Shown piece after piece: positions 44,728-54,161 of a stretch of 64,000 nucleotides of DNA. The stretch is from Haloferula sp. BvORR071. Lineage in GTDB: Bacteria; Verrucomicrobiota; Verrucomicrobiia; Verrucomicrobiales; Akkermansiaceae. Within the stretch, counting starts at the first letter, position 1; the number at the start of each line of letters is the position of its first letter. Below the pieces are notes generated by a model that saw only the letters and a list, made by a program, of their open reading frames with translations, had not been told where the DNA came from and made no database searches. The stretch spans positions 124,001 to 188,000 of the forward strand of contig NZ_BATP01000030.1 in assembly GCF_000739615.1 (NCBI RefSeq), written 5' to 3'. A program made the position numbers and the translations under genes.

Positions 44728-45753
44728 TCAGAGGTTGAGGATGTAGCCCTGTTCGTCGGTCCAGGTCACGTCGCCAGCAGGAGCGGACGGCACGCGGCGG
44801 TAAACATAGCCGCTACCACCACCGATCTGGTAACCGGACTGGTCACCGGTAAGGCCGAAGGTGCCGAGCCAACCGGTCGGGGTCTTGGTGATGATGGCGC
44901 TCGCGCCCTTGTTCTGACCTGCGGTCGAGTTGTCGAAAATCAGCAACTGGTCACCGGTGGTCGCCGGAACCGAGGCATTGCCGAGCGTCTCACCCACGGG
45001 GCTGAAGTAGCTGATGCGATTGTCTTGGCCCGTGCCAGGAGCGGTCAGCTTCGAGATGATCGTCTTGTGATTCCAGGTCGGAACTTCACCGGAAACCACC
45101 AGCGAGGCAACCGGGTTGCCAGCGGTACGCATGATGAAGGATTCACCGGGATAGAGGATGGTGCCGTTGGCATTGCCGCTGCCGCCGAAGGTCTGCAGCC
45201 AGTTGGCCGGTGCCATCGTGTAGATCTGGCTGGCTGGCACGTTGATGCCAACGCCGAGACCATCGAAAGCCAGCACCTGGGTGCCGGTAGGAGCAGTGCC
45301 GACCGGGAACAGGCTGCCGAGCGTCCAAGCCTTGGCGATCACCACTTGGTCGTTGGCGGCCACGTTGGCCAGGTTGCCAGCGATCACGGTCACCGTCGCG
45401 GTGTCCGTGGTGTTGGCGGTGATCAGGGCGAACAAACCTTCTTCCGTACCGCTGGTCACGGTCAGGAGATACGGAGTCGCCGGGGTGACCGCAGGAACCC
45501 ACTGGTTGGTGGTCCAGCCTGGGTTGCCGCCGATGGTGATCGTGCCAGCGCCCTTCGAGGCCACAACACCCGCGAATTCAGTCGGGCGAGCCAGCGGGAT
45601 GGAGAGCATTACGTCGGTGGTCGCCTTCACGGCTGGATTGCCGGAGGTGGTGTCACCAAGGCTGACATAGCCGACAGGATCAGTGGCTGCGGCATTGGCC
45701 GCACCGACAGCAAGCAACGCTGCAAAAAGCGTGGTTGGGATGATTGGTTTCAT
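44728..45753 (-). CDS. TIGR02597-family secreted protein
   Basis: 341 residues with a signal peptide (about 1-21, FAALLAVGAANA). ATDPVGYVSLG at the mature start and the repeated GESFIMRTAGNP, TWNHKTIISKL, GDQLLIFDNSTAGQNKGAS and PTGWLGTFG patterns match the family described almost only from Verrucomicrobia, usually present as many paralogues. Function is unknown; the composition (Thr, Gly, Ala, no Cys) suggests a surface or extracellular beta-fold protein. It lies 55 bases upstream of PEP-CTERM paralogue 6 in the same direction and could share its transcript. Confidence 0.85.
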   Translation of the reverse strand: MKPIIPTTLFAALLAVGAANAAATDPVGYVSLGDTTSGNPAVKATTDVMLSIPLARPTEFAGVVASKGAGTITIGGNPGWTTNQWVPAVTPATPYLLTVTSGTEEGLFALITANTTDTATVTVIAGNLANVAANDQVVIAKAWTLGSLFPVGTAPTGTQVLAFDGLGVGINVPASQIYTMAPANWLQTFGGSGNANGTILYPGESFIMRTAGNPVASLVVSGEVPTWNHKTIISKLTAPGTGQDNRISYFSPVGETLGNASVPATTGDQLLIFDNSTAGQNKGASAIITKTPTGWLGTFGLTGDQSGYQIGGGSGYVYRRVPSAPAGDVTWTDEQGYILNL

Positions 45754-46135
45754 GACAAGACTGGGTTTAGGTTCGGTTTTCGTTTTCGTCGAGGAAAAAG
45801 CACGGCAGGAGGTGACGGCATTGTCACGGCACGCATTTTGCCGGTAAACTTTTTCCCATACATTGGGTATTCACCGCGATTTCCCGGGAGCTCGCAAGGA
45901 AATTGTAGCTTCCAACGCAATTTCACTAGGATCAGGCATTTATGCGGAACTAGAAGGCCTTCTCGGAGGTCGGTTTTCGAGAGCCTGCGGACCAACGGCG
46001 AGGCTTCCTGAGCCTCACATAAAAATTTCCACCGCAATTTTTAGAATTAGCGAAGTAAGTCACTTCATGGCCAAAAAAAAGAGCAATGCGGCGAAAATAA
46101 CTAACAGTTGGAGCCGCGAGGTGAATGCCCTTTGA
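45754..46135. other. Intergenic region upstream of the TIGR02597 gene
   Basis: 382 bases between two minus-strand genes. AT-rich around 45840-45930 and 46015-46100 compared with the rest of the window. An inverted repeat GTGAC-GGCATT-GTCAC (45812-45827) lies 60 bases before the TIGR02597 start and could be an operator. A frame at 45863-46135 on the plus strand has no homology-like composition. Promoter activity toward 45753 is likely; no terminator for the kinase gene at 46136 is obvious. Confidence 0.5.
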
Positions 46136-47071
46136 TTACCAAGAAGTCACGCTCCGGAAATGATCCATCCGGCCGCTCAGGGTCGCGGCGTCAAGGGTCT
46201 CGAGTCGACGCGTCGAAAAAGCCTCACAGGTAAAAGAAGCGAGCACGGAGCCGTGGACCACCGCATCGCGCAGAGTCGCAAAATCGGGCATGGCGGAGCC
46301 CTTCGCCGCCAGGTAGCCCGCCAGCGCACCGAGGAAGCTGTCGCCGGCACCGGTCGGGTCGACCAGTTCCTCCAGCGGGTAAGCCAAGGAGCGGAAGAAC
46401 TGCTCCGGCTGGCCGGCGGAGAAGAGCATCGCGCCATACTCGCCGAGCTTAATCACAACGTGCTTCGGGCCCTTTTCCAGCATGATGCGCCCGGCATGAA
46501 GAAGATTTGGTGTGCGCGTAAATTCGCGCGCCTCGCTGTCATTGATGACGAAAAGGTCGATCTGCTTGAGCACGTCGTGCAAACGCTCGTTGGCGATCTC
46601 GATCCAGAGGTCCATGGTGTCCGCGATCACGAACCGTTCCTTGGCCTGGCATTGCGCCAGCATCTCGAGCTGGTTGTCCGGCGACATGTTCGCCAGCACC
46701 ACGTAGGCAGCCGAGCTACCCACGGCAGCCGGCACCTTCACTTGCCAGTTCTCCAGCACGTTCAGACCCACGCGATGGGTCACGCGCTTGTTCATGTTGT
46801 TCGAGTACTCGCCGGACCAGGTGAAGGACTCGCTTTCCGAGCGCTCTACGCCATCGAGGGACACGCCGCGCGACTCCAGCATCGCCAAGTGCTGCGGCGG
46901 GAAGTCCTGACCCACAATGCCGACGAGATGCACCGGAGCGTGGTAGAAGGACGCCGCCAAAGCCGCATACGCCGCGGAACCGCCGAGCAGATTCGTTTCG
47001 TCGGCAAAGGGAGTTTTGACGTTATCGATGGCAATGGTTCCTCCGACGACGATGGGCAGTGGTGCAGGCAT
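46136..47071 (-). CDS. PfkB-family sugar or nucleoside kinase
   Basis: 311 residues. GGTIAIDNVKTP and NLLGGSAAYAALAAS at the N-terminus, VINDSEAREF in the middle, and the anion-hole/catalytic motif ELVDPTGAGDSFLGALAGYLA with Asp in GAGD. Kinases of the ribokinase family phosphorylate sugars or nucleosides. The substrate-site residues (for example SYNNMNKRVTHR, here EYSNNMNKRVTHR) resemble the adenosine kinase-like group seen in Verrucomicrobia, but this is not decisive. 48 bases downstream of thiE, same strand. Confidence 0.87.
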   Translation of the reverse strand: MPAPLPIVVGGTIAIDNVKTPFADETNLLGGSAAYAALAASFYHAPVHLVGIVGQDFPPQHLAMLESRGVSLDGVERSESESFTWSGEYSNNMNKRVTHRVGLNVLENWQVKVPAAVGSSAAYVVLANMSPDNQLEMLAQCQAKERFVIADTMDLWIEIANERLHDVLKQIDLFVINDSEAREFTRTPNLLHAGRIMLEKGPKHVVIKLGEYGAMLFSAGQPEQFFRSLAYPLEELVDPTGAGDSFLGALAGYLAAKGSAMPDFATLRDAVVHGSVLASFTCEAFSTRRLETLDAATLSGRMDHFRSVTSW

Positions 47072-47119
47072 GGCGGTAGTGACTTGGTTGGGAATTGGGA
47101 GACGAGGAGAACTGGAAAT

Positions 47120-47749
47120 TCAGCGGGAAGCGAGTAAAGCAATCGCTTCGCGCGTCGCGGCTTCCATGTCCGGCGCGCATAGTAGATCGGAAACGATGAC
47201 TGCGTTGCATGCACCAGCAGCGAGGACCTCGGACAAGTTCGCCCGCTTGATGCCACCGATGCAAAACACCGGAATGCGGGACCCGACTTCCAGCTGCACC
47301 GCCGCAATATCGGCCGTTCCGATGCCCGGCCTCCCTTGCTTCGTAGGCGTGGGGAAAAGCGGACCGAAGCCAATGTAGTCGAAGCCTTCTTCGAGCGCTG
47401 CGCGCGCTTGCGCCGGCGAGTGGGTGGAGCGTCCGACGAGCATCCCCTCGCCCACGATTTGCCGCACCTCCGCGAGGCTGCCGTCGTCCTGGCCGATGTG
47501 GATGCCATCCGCGCCCACCGCCGCGGCGATGTCAGGAAAATCGTTCACCACGAAGGGCACACCAGCCTCACGGCAGAGCGGCACTACTTGCCGCGCGAGG
47601 GCCTCGATGGTCTCCGGAGAGTGGCCCTTGGCGCGCAGTTGGAGCAGGCTGGCACCACCAGCCAGTAGCGCCTTGGCGGCGGAGAGCGCGTGCTCTTCCC
47701 GGACGTAGCCGAGATCGAGGATAGCGTAGAGTTGGCCGTGGAGATTCAT
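47120..47749 (-). CDS. thiE: Thiamine-phosphate synthase
   Basis: 209 residues, a TIM barrel with the family markers LLQLRAKG, PFVVNDFPDIAAAVGADGIHIGQDD, GRSTHSPAQARAALEEGFDYIGFGPLFPTPTK and IGGI. It joins HMP-PP and thiazole phosphate to thiamine phosphate. RAKG replaces the usual RxK spacing conservatively. No other thiamine gene or TPP riboswitch is seen in the upstream 66 bases, so it may be expressed with accC. Confidence 0.93.
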   Translation of the reverse strand: MNLHGQLYAILDLGYVREEHALSAAKALLAGGASLLQLRAKGHSPETIEALARQVVPLCREAGVPFVVNDFPDIAAAVGADGIHIGQDDGSLAEVRQIVGEGMLVGRSTHSPAQARAALEEGFDYIGFGPLFPTPTKQGRPGIGTADIAAVQLEVGSRIPVFCIGGIKRANLSEVLAAGACNAVIVSDLLCAPDMEAATREAIALLASR

Positions 47750-47815
47750 CGCCGATGGGAGGAGGGTGGACTCAGCCCGCCGGAACGGCGCAGCCGTTCC
47801 ACTACGGAAGCTGGT

Positions 47816-49168
47816 TCAACCCTTGCGCTCCTCAAGGTAGCGGGCAACCCAGCCGATGTCGTAGTTGCCAGCGGCGAAATCAGGATGCGCGATGATCTCC
47901 TGCTGGAAGGGAATCGTGGTCTTGATCCCGCGGATCATGAACTCGCCAAGCGCCCGCTTCATGCGCGCGATGGCGATCTCGCGGTTGGCGCCGGTGACGA
48001 TCAGCTTGGCGATCATCGAGTCGTAGTTCGGCGGGACCGTGTAGCCGGAGTAGACGTGGGTATCCACGCGCACGCCCTTGCCACCGGGCGCATACCACAT
48101 CTCGATCTTGCCCGGGCTCGGGCAGAAGTTGTTGAAGGGGTCTTCCGCATTGATGCGGCACTCGATCGAGTGGCCGCGCGGCACCGCATTCAGGACGTGG
48201 CCGGAGAGCGGCTCGCCCGCAGCGATGCGGATCTGCTCCTTGATCAGTTCGCAGCCCATCACTTCCTCGGTCACGGGATGCTCCACCTGGATCCGGGTGT
48301 TCATCTCCATGAAGTAGAAGTTCTCGCCCTTGTCATCGACGAGGTACTCGATGGTGCCCGCGTTCTCGTAGCCGATGTTCTTGATCAGCGCCACGGAGGC
48401 TTCCGCCATGCGGGAGCGCAGCTCGGGGCCGAGCAGCGGCGAGGGGCATTCCTCGACGATCTTCTGGTTGCGGCGCTGCATCGAACAGTCGCGCTCACCC
48501 AGCTGGATGAAATTGCCGTGAGTGTCGGCGATGACCTGGAATTCGACGTGGTGCGGGTTGAGAACCAGCTTCTCCAGATAGCAGTCGCCATTGCCGAAGG
48601 CGGCCTGAGCCTCGGTCGAGGCGGCGCGGTAAAGCGCGGTGAATTCCTCCGCGCTGAAACAGGGGCGCATGCCGCGGCCGCCACCGCCGGCGGTGGCCTT
48701 GATCATCACCGGAAAGCCGATGCGCTTGGCCTCGGCGAGACCTTCCTTCTCGTCCGCCAGTAGCCCGGAGCCCGGGGTGATCGGCACGCCATTGGCGATC
48801 GCGGTGGCGCGGGCCGTGGCCTTGTCGCCCATCAGCGAGATCACCTTGGCCGAGGGCCCGATGAACTTGATGTTGCAGCTCTCGCAGATCTCCGCAAAGC
48901 GGGCGTTCTCCGAAAGGAAGCCGTAACCGGGGTGGATCGCATCCGCCTCCGTGATCTCCGCCGCGGCGATGATCCGGTCAGGCTTCAGGTAGCTTTCCTT
49001 GCTCGCCGCCGGGCCGATACAGACGGCCTCGTCGGCGAGGTGGACGTGCATCGAATCGACGTCGGCCTCGGAATAGACCGCCACGGATTCGATATCGAGT
49101 TCCCGGCAGGCGCGGATGATGCGCAGGGCGATTTCACCGCGATTGGCGACAAGGACGCGTTTGAACAT
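47816..49168 (-). CDS. accC: Acetyl-CoA carboxylase, biotin carboxylase subunit
   Basis: 450 residues, the standard length. VLVANRGEIALRIIRACRELDI, HPGYGFLSENARFAE, the glycine loop KATAGGGGRGMR, RDCSMQRRNQKIVEE, EMNTRIQVEHPVTEE and RINAEDP are intact. It carboxylates the biotin on AccB using bicarbonate and ATP, first step of fatty acid synthesis. 51 bases downstream of accB, the usual pairing. Confidence 0.97.
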   Translation of the reverse strand: MFKRVLVANRGEIALRIIRACRELDIESVAVYSEADVDSMHVHLADEAVCIGPAASKESYLKPDRIIAAAEITEADAIHPGYGFLSENARFAEICESCNIKFIGPSAKVISLMGDKATARATAIANGVPITPGSGLLADEKEGLAEAKRIGFPVMIKATAGGGGRGMRPCFSAEEFTALYRAASTEAQAAFGNGDCYLEKLVLNPHHVEFQVIADTHGNFIQLGERDCSMQRRNQKIVEECPSPLLGPELRSRMAEASVALIKNIGYENAGTIEYLVDDKGENFYFMEMNTRIQVEHPVTEEVMGCELIKEQIRIAAGEPLSGHVLNAVPRGHSIECRINAEDPFNNFCPSPGKIEMWYAPGGKGVRVDTHVYSGYTVPPNYDSMIAKLIVTGANREIAIARMKRALGEFMIRGIKTTIPFQQEIIAHPDFAAGNYDIGWVARYLEERKG

Positions 49169-49219
49169 GGACGAGTGGTGGCGTTGGCGAGCCCGGTAGC
49201 CTTCCCTACAGGGAAAGGC

Positions 49220-49678
49220 TCACTTGATACGGAAAAGGGTGTCCCCGAACTGAACGGGATTGCCGTCCTCGGCGATGATGGCGGAGATGGTGCCGGATTT
49301 CTCGGCCTTGATCTCGTTCATCACCTTCATGGCCTCGATGATGCAGAGGACTTGGCCCTCGCTCACGACATCGCCGACGCTCACGAAGTTGGGAGCATCC
49401 GGCGAAGGCTTGCGGTAGAAGGTGCCGACCATCGGCGAGGTGATCGCCTCGCCATCGGCCACCGGGGTGGCGGCAGTTGCAGGAGCACCGGCGGCGGGTG
49501 CCGCAGCGGGCTGATAGGCGACTGGTGCCTGCGGCATGGCTGCCATCGCACCCCGCAAAGCGTCGAGATCCGGGCCCTTGCGCAGCTTGAGGTGAAAGCC
49601 CTCCTTCGACATGTCGAAGACAGTCAGGCCAGCCTCATTCATGAGTTCGACGATCTTGCGGATTTCCTTGAGGTCCAC
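49220..49678 (-). CDS. accB: Biotin carboxyl carrier protein of acetyl-CoA carboxylase
   Basis: 152 residues from GTG 49678. An N-terminal helix (MDLKEIRKIVELMNEAGL) and an Ala/Pro-rich linker (about 50-75) precede a biotinyl domain with the target lysine in CIIEAMKVMNEI and the typical SPMVGTFYRKPSPDAP thumb. The lysine is biotinylated by BirA. First gene of the accB-accC-thiE-pfkB series. Confidence 0.95.
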   Translation of the reverse strand: MDLKEIRKIVELMNEAGLTVFDMSKEGFHLKLRKGPDLDALRGAMAAMPQAPVAYQPAAAPAAGAPATAATPVADGEAITSPMVGTFYRKPSPDAPNFVSVGDVVSEGQVLCIIEAMKVMNEIKAEKSGTISAIIAEDGNPVQFGDTLFRIK

Positions 49679-49899
49679 GGTGTAAGAAAAAGGGTTGTGG
49701 TGGCGAAGAGCGGGGAGTGCGCCGGTAGCAGCGCCACGGATGCGTTAGCTAGAGACCCCGGGCAAACGCCGTCAAGCGGGAAGGGCCCGCGAGGCGGGCG
49801 GAAGTTAGAAGTTTTGAGAGCCAAAGAAAATCCGAAAAATGCGCGTCCGCAGGGTTTCGCTTGCCATGCACCCTCCCCGGAGGCTTGGAAGCGGCGCGG

Positions 49900-50517
49900 A
49901 TGGAAGATACGAGACCAGCACGGGTTCCCGAACAGCTAGAATTCGTACCGCCGGATTATTTCCGGCGCTTGGAGGGTCATGAGATCGTCCGGGAGGGCCG
50001 ACCACTGGAAATCGATCTCGGCTGCGGCGACGGAAAATTCCTGCTAGAGATGGCCGAGCACTACCCGGAGCGCGACTTCCTGGGCGTCGAGCGCCTCTTG
50101 GGACGGGTTCGCAAGGTCTGCAAAAAGGCCGCCAAACGGAAGCTGGAGAACCTCCACGTGCTGCGTCTGGAGAGCCGCTACACCGCGGAATGGCTGCTGC
50201 CGCTGGAGTCCGTCTCGCGCCTGCACCTGCTCTGCCCGGACCCCTGGCCGAAATTCCGCCACCATCGGCGGCGTCTGATTCAGCAGGAGTTCCTGCAGGC
50301 CGTGTGGGAGGTCCTAGAGCCCGGCGGCGAGTTTCTCTTCAAGACCGACCACCCGGAATATTTCGAATGGGCAGTGGAGAAGGTTGCCACCTTCGGGAAG
50401 TTCGAGCGCCTCGATTGGCCGGAGGACGCCTTCTTCTACCCGAAGACCGACTTCCAGCTCCTGTGGGAAAGCCAAGGGAAAACCCTGCAGGGACTGCGAC
50501 TGCTGAAAGCCAAGTAG
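49900..50517 (+). CDS. trmB: tRNA (guanine-N7-)-methyltransferase
   Basis: 205 residues from ATG 49900 (MEDTRPARV). Rossmann motifs EIDLGCGDGKFLLEMA and FLGVERLLGRVRKVCKKA bind SAM; LHLLCPDPWPKFRHHRRRL is the family signature, followed by FKTDHPEYFEWA. It makes m7G46 in tRNA variable loops. Divergent from accB over a 221-base spacer; its stop lies 12 bases from the end of the convergent comEC. Confidence 0.95.
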   Translation: MEDTRPARVPEQLEFVPPDYFRRLEGHEIVREGRPLEIDLGCGDGKFLLEMAEHYPERDFLGVERLLGRVRKVCKKAAKRKLENLHVLRLESRYTAEWLLPLESVSRLHLLCPDPWPKFRHHRRRLIQQEFLQAVWEVLEPGGEFLFKTDHPEYFEWAVEKVATFGKFERLDWPEDAFFYPKTDFQLLWESQGKTLQGLRLLKAK

Positions 50518-50529
50518 GCCCGATGGGAC

Positions 50530-52780
50530 CTATTTCGGGGCCAGCTTGAGCTCCTCCCCATTCAGGAAGCCCCGTAGCACCAGCGCGCCGTCCTTCCCCA
50601 GTGCCAGCGTGACCGCCCCGGTCTTGCCTTGGTGGAAGAGGCGGATGCCCTGTGCCTCGCAGTGCTCTGCCCAGCGTTTGGGGATCCGTTCCGCCACCGG
50701 AAAGTCCGTGTGGCTGGCGATGATTGCCCGGGGCTTCACCGCTGCCAGAAAATCCTCGCCCAGCGAAGAGTCGGTGCGGTTGCGGCCGGCGACGATGAGG
50801 TCCGCCGTGAGGTCGAGGCCGCTGTCCATCAGCTTGCGCTCGGTGCTCCAGCCAGCGTCGCTGGTGAAAAGAATCCTCCAGCCGCGCCAGTGCAAGCGCA
50901 GCACCATCACCCGCTCATCTGCCACCGTGTTCATGGCGTCCGGGGCCGGCTCGTGGAGGACCTCGAGCCACGAGTCCCCGGCAATCGGATAGCGCACCCC
51001 GACAGCCCCCCAAGGTCGTGGGAATGTGCTTGGCTTCGGTGGTCTTGAGGACTTCACGGAAGACGGAGCTGCGGGCCTTGTTGACCGGGATCAGCACTTG
51101 GCGGATCGGGTAGGGCCCGAGCGCCGCATCCACCGCGCCGCCGATGTGGCCGCCGTCCGGGTGGCTGAGCGCGATGCTGTCCGGCAGCACTGCGAGGCGG
51201 CGCATGGAGGGGCCCACGATCCTTTGGAAGGCGGCGCGGCTGCCGGTATCGATCAGCACGGTCTGCCCCTGCTCGTGAATCAGCGCAGCCCCGCCGCCGT
51301 AGCCGGGATCGTAGATGATCAGGAAGTCATTGCCCGGCCGGTCGAGCGGCAGGCTGAAATTCCCGCCTGGGATCCGGGCGAAGAAGCCAGCCAAGGCGGT
51401 GCAGCTATCGGCCACGTAGCCATTCGCCCGGTTGACGGCCTGCGAGGCGGCCGGGAAGGGCGAGCAGACCACCGCCAGGAGGGCCAAGGCCATCAGGACC
51501 AGGATCGGCATGCCGATCAACGGGCTGGCGAGAATCGAGATCGGGGCGAGGAAGCCGAAATGCCACAGGGTGAGCGGGACCGAGCCGACGCTGGCGGCGG
51601 TGGAGGCAGCCAAGGCAGCGGCGGTCTTCTCGCGGCTGCGCAGCCAAGCCTCGCGGCCCGGCCCATAAAGCTGGCGGGGAAGGTAGGGTTCGCGACGCTC
51701 GATCCACGCGAAAGCCGGCGCGGCCAGAGCAGCACCGATCCCGATCGCCCAAACCACCCCGAAGGAAAGCTGCACCCCGGCTTGGAAGATCAGGTGGCCA
51801 TTGGTCAGCACCGCTGCCAGCAGGGCGAAGCCGAGGGCATTCAGTAGATCCGGCCTCCTCCGGACCAAAAATGCCCCCAAGAGGGCCCCCGCCATGACCA
51901 CCGAGCGCACCGCCGGCGGCTTCATGCCGGTAACCCATGCGTAGGCCAGCATCCCGACCAGGATGACGACCACTGCCCCGCGGCGCGGCATTCCGAAGAG
52001 CTTGAGCACGAACCAGCCAATCAGGCCGACCATGGCGACATGCATGCCGCTGACGGAGAAGGCGTGAAGCGTGCCGCTGTTCCGGTAGGCGCCGATCAGC
52101 TCCTGGTCATTGTCCGGATTGTCGCCGAGAACCATCGCGCGGATCACGGCGGCTTGACGGCCCTCCGGGTCCAGCCCGTCGGTCACAGCATGGCGGAAGG
52201 CGTTGCGGGCGCGGTTTTCCAGCAGGTGAAAGCCGGAAGGAGCTGCGACCTGACGGGGTATCTCCAAGGCCTCGAAGCAAGCGCAGATCCCCTGCCGGTA
52301 GAGCCAGGGGAAGACATCGAAAGTGCCGGGATTCCGGCGCAGGGGCAGGGGCTCGTAGCGGCCCTTCATCTGGAGGACTTCCCCGCACGCCGGCACCCGG
52401 CCTTCGGCTTGGAGCCAAATCTGGCCGACATGCCCGCCTTCCATGACCTCCGCCACGGCCGACCAGCCGCGTAGGGAAGAGCGAGGCTCCGAAAGCAGAC
52501 GGGCGGTGATCTCCGCAGAACGGATCCGTTCGAGCCGCGCGGCATCCGCATCCTGGCGGGATTTCCGCCAGCCGTGCAGGCCACCTGCCGCTACGGCCAC
52601 CAGCAGTGCGGCCAGAGTGAAGCGGCGCAGGCCGGTATAGGCCAGCAGCGCCAACAAGGCGGCCCCGCAGAGGAGGCCGGGGGTGATTTTGCCATCGCCG
52701 GTCAGGACACCAGCCGCCGCGACGAGGGCCACCCACAGCAGGGGGTGGCGCTCCACCGTGCGGCGGAGCCGGTCCCGCAT
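50530..52780 (-). pseudogene. comEC: ComEC/Rec2 DNA-uptake channel gene, broken by a one-base shift
   Basis: The 5' frame (52780 down to 50915) encodes the N-terminal domain, the competence membrane domain (AYRNSGTLHAFSVSGMHVAMVG, VTGMKPPAVRSVVMAG, LSFGVVWAIG) and the first part of a metallo-beta-lactamase-like domain (LIDTG, ALSHPDGGHIGG). It then runs out of homology after HIPTTLGG. The remainder of that domain (GDSWLEVLHEP, LVAGRNRTDSSLGEDFL, IIASHTDFP) continues in another frame to 50530. Removing one G from the G6 run at 51006-51011 rejoins them into about 750 residues, the normal ComEC length. Sequencing error, true mutation and slippage are all possible. The gene follows the TPR gene by four bases. 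Confidence 0.88.
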
Positions 52781-52784
52781 GGCC

Positions 52785-53471
52785 TCAGGCGAGGCCCCAT
52801 TCGCGGAGCTTGTGGCGGGCGTTGGCGGAGTGGCGCGACTCCGGGAATTGCTCGATGACCTGATTCATGATGACAGCCGCCGAATTATGGTCGGACAGCT
52901 CCGTCTCGTAGATCTCCGCGACGCGGAACATCAGGTATGCTGCGTCGTTTTCCTCCCACTCCTGGCCTTCGATCGCGGTGCGCAGGGTTTGCACGGCGGC
53001 CGGGGCGTCTTCCAAGTGGTCGAGCTGGATCTTGGCGATTTCCACCCACGGCAAGCGGTTGAGCGGCTGGGCGATGGCGGCTTGGCGGAAGGCCTCAATG
53101 GCACCCTCCCAGTCGCCTTGGGCAACCTTGGCGCGACCATCGTGCATCGGGTCCTTCTCGACTTCCTCGCCGCTGTCGTAAACGGCGTGGGTGAAACGGT
53201 GGGCGATGGCGGGCAGGACGTGGATGACGAAGACTATGCCGACCAGACCAGCGGTCATGAAGGCCAACAGAATGCCGCTACCGGTCTTGGCTCCCTCACT
53301 GCTCTCCACCTTCGACTGCTGCTTGGCGATGTCTTCATCCATCTCGTCGCCGCTGTTGATCATCTGGGAGAGCTTGGCTTTCTCCGCCTGAATCTCCTTC
53401 TCAGCGCCCGCGAATTTCATCCACGCAAACGCGACCGCCAGGATCATCACAACATAAAAGCCCCACTTCAT
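52785..53471 (-). CDS. TPR-domain membrane protein
   Basis: 228 residues. An N-terminal transmembrane helix (WGFYVVMILAVAFAWMKF), a short coiled coil (EKEIQAEKAKLSQMINSGDEM) and a second helix (GSGILLAFMTAGLVGIVFVIHVLP) precede about 120 residues of tetratricopeptide repeats (VAQGDWEGAIEAFRQAAIAQP, RVAEIYETELSDHNSAAVI). It probably organises a membrane complex. It leads into comEC with four bases between them, hinting at a link to DNA uptake, though unproven. Confidence 0.8.
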   Translation of the reverse strand: MKWGFYVVMILAVAFAWMKFAGAEKEIQAEKAKLSQMINSGDEMDEDIAKQQSKVESSEGAKTGSGILLAFMTAGLVGIVFVIHVLPAIAHRFTHAVYDSGEEVEKDPMHDGRAKVAQGDWEGAIEAFRQAAIAQPLNRLPWVEIAKIQLDHLEDAPAAVQTLRTAIEGQEWEENDAAYLMFRVAEIYETELSDHNSAAVIMNQVIEQFPESRHSANARHKLREWGLA

Positions 53472-53665
53472 ATAGGCGGAACATTCCGCCGGGTTCTGCT
53501 GCCGGAAAGCACAAAATCCGTATACTTCGCCGTTATTTTGCGGGGTTCAGGGTCGCGGGATCGCGATGAGAATGAATGGTATGGACAAGATAAAGGCAGC
53601 GGAACGGTGGATCTTCAGATCCTCTTCAACCTGCTCGCCTCAATCTCCTCCCGTTCCAGCCTTCC

Positions 53666-54028
53666 TCAAAGACGCCGCGCGGCGCGGCCTTCGTCGATCA
53701 GCTTCCAGAAGTGCTTGGACTTGGCCAGCTCCTCGTCCTCGCCCATCGGGATCTTCGAGCGGAAGGCGAAATCGGAGAAGGTGCCCTTGTGGAGCACCCG
53801 GTGGACGATCACGGTGCCGTCCTTGACCTCGAAGTAGAAGCGCCAGTCCTGCGCGCGGAAGCGGTAGAGGGTGCGTCCATCGCGCTCAATGCGACCGAAA
53901 CGCTCACCGTCGAGGTTCTCGAGGTCCTTTTCGGTGACCTTGAACTCGTCGAGCAGCTCCAGTTGCTCCAAGGTATCGAGCCGGGAGATCTCGGCGGCGC
54001 TGATTTCGTTGAAGACGATCTGGAACAT
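53666..54028 (-). CDS. RelE/ParE-like protein
   Basis: 120 residues from ATG 54028. The core LENLDGERFGRIERDGRTLYRFRAQDWRFYFEV, quoted in parts (GRTLYRFRAQDWRFYFEVK, VIVHRVLHKGTF), matches the RelE/ParE toxin fold, in which an Arg/Tyr-rich strand and the VHRVxHK strand end form the active face. It is longer than typical toxins, with extra helices at both ends. No antitoxin-like gene (AbrB, RHH or HTH) adjoins it on either side, so it may be an orphan or have a non-toxic role. Confidence 0.7.
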   Translation of the reverse strand: MFQIVFNEISAAEISRLDTLEQLELLDEFKVTEKDLENLDGERFGRIERDGRTLYRFRAQDWRFYFEVKDGTVIVHRVLHKGTFSDFAFRSKIPMGEDEELAKSKHFWKLIDEGRAARRL

Positions 54029-54105
54029 GGGACGAGAGCGGAAAGCTCCATTCATACGGTGCCAAGTGTCAAGTTTGGCGGCGGTCCGGCGGAAAAGGAA
54101 AAGCA

Positions 54106-54139
54106 AAGCCCGCATCCGGCGGAGACCGGAGGCGGGCTT
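54106..54139 (-). terminator. Terminator of the beta-helix gene
   Basis: AAGCCCGC/GCGGGCTT (8 bp) with an inner TCCG/CGGA pair; the minus-strand tail is TGCTTTTCC. It starts 23 bases after the stop at 54162. Confidence 0.7.
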
Positions 54140-54161
54140 GGAGAATCGGATCAGTCGCCGC

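Noticed and set aside
45863-46135. 90-codon plus-strand frame between two minus-strand genes
   Set aside because: No ribosome site, no recognisable motif and AT-rich composition consistent with a promoter region.
47750-47815. TPP riboswitch between thiE and accC
   Set aside because: The 66 bases are too short for the aptamer and lack its conserved CUGAGA-type elements.
49785-49799. Terminator GCCCGC-GAG-GCGGGC before accB/trmB
   Set aside because: It lies in the region between two divergent genes where no transcript should end, and has no T tail on either strand.
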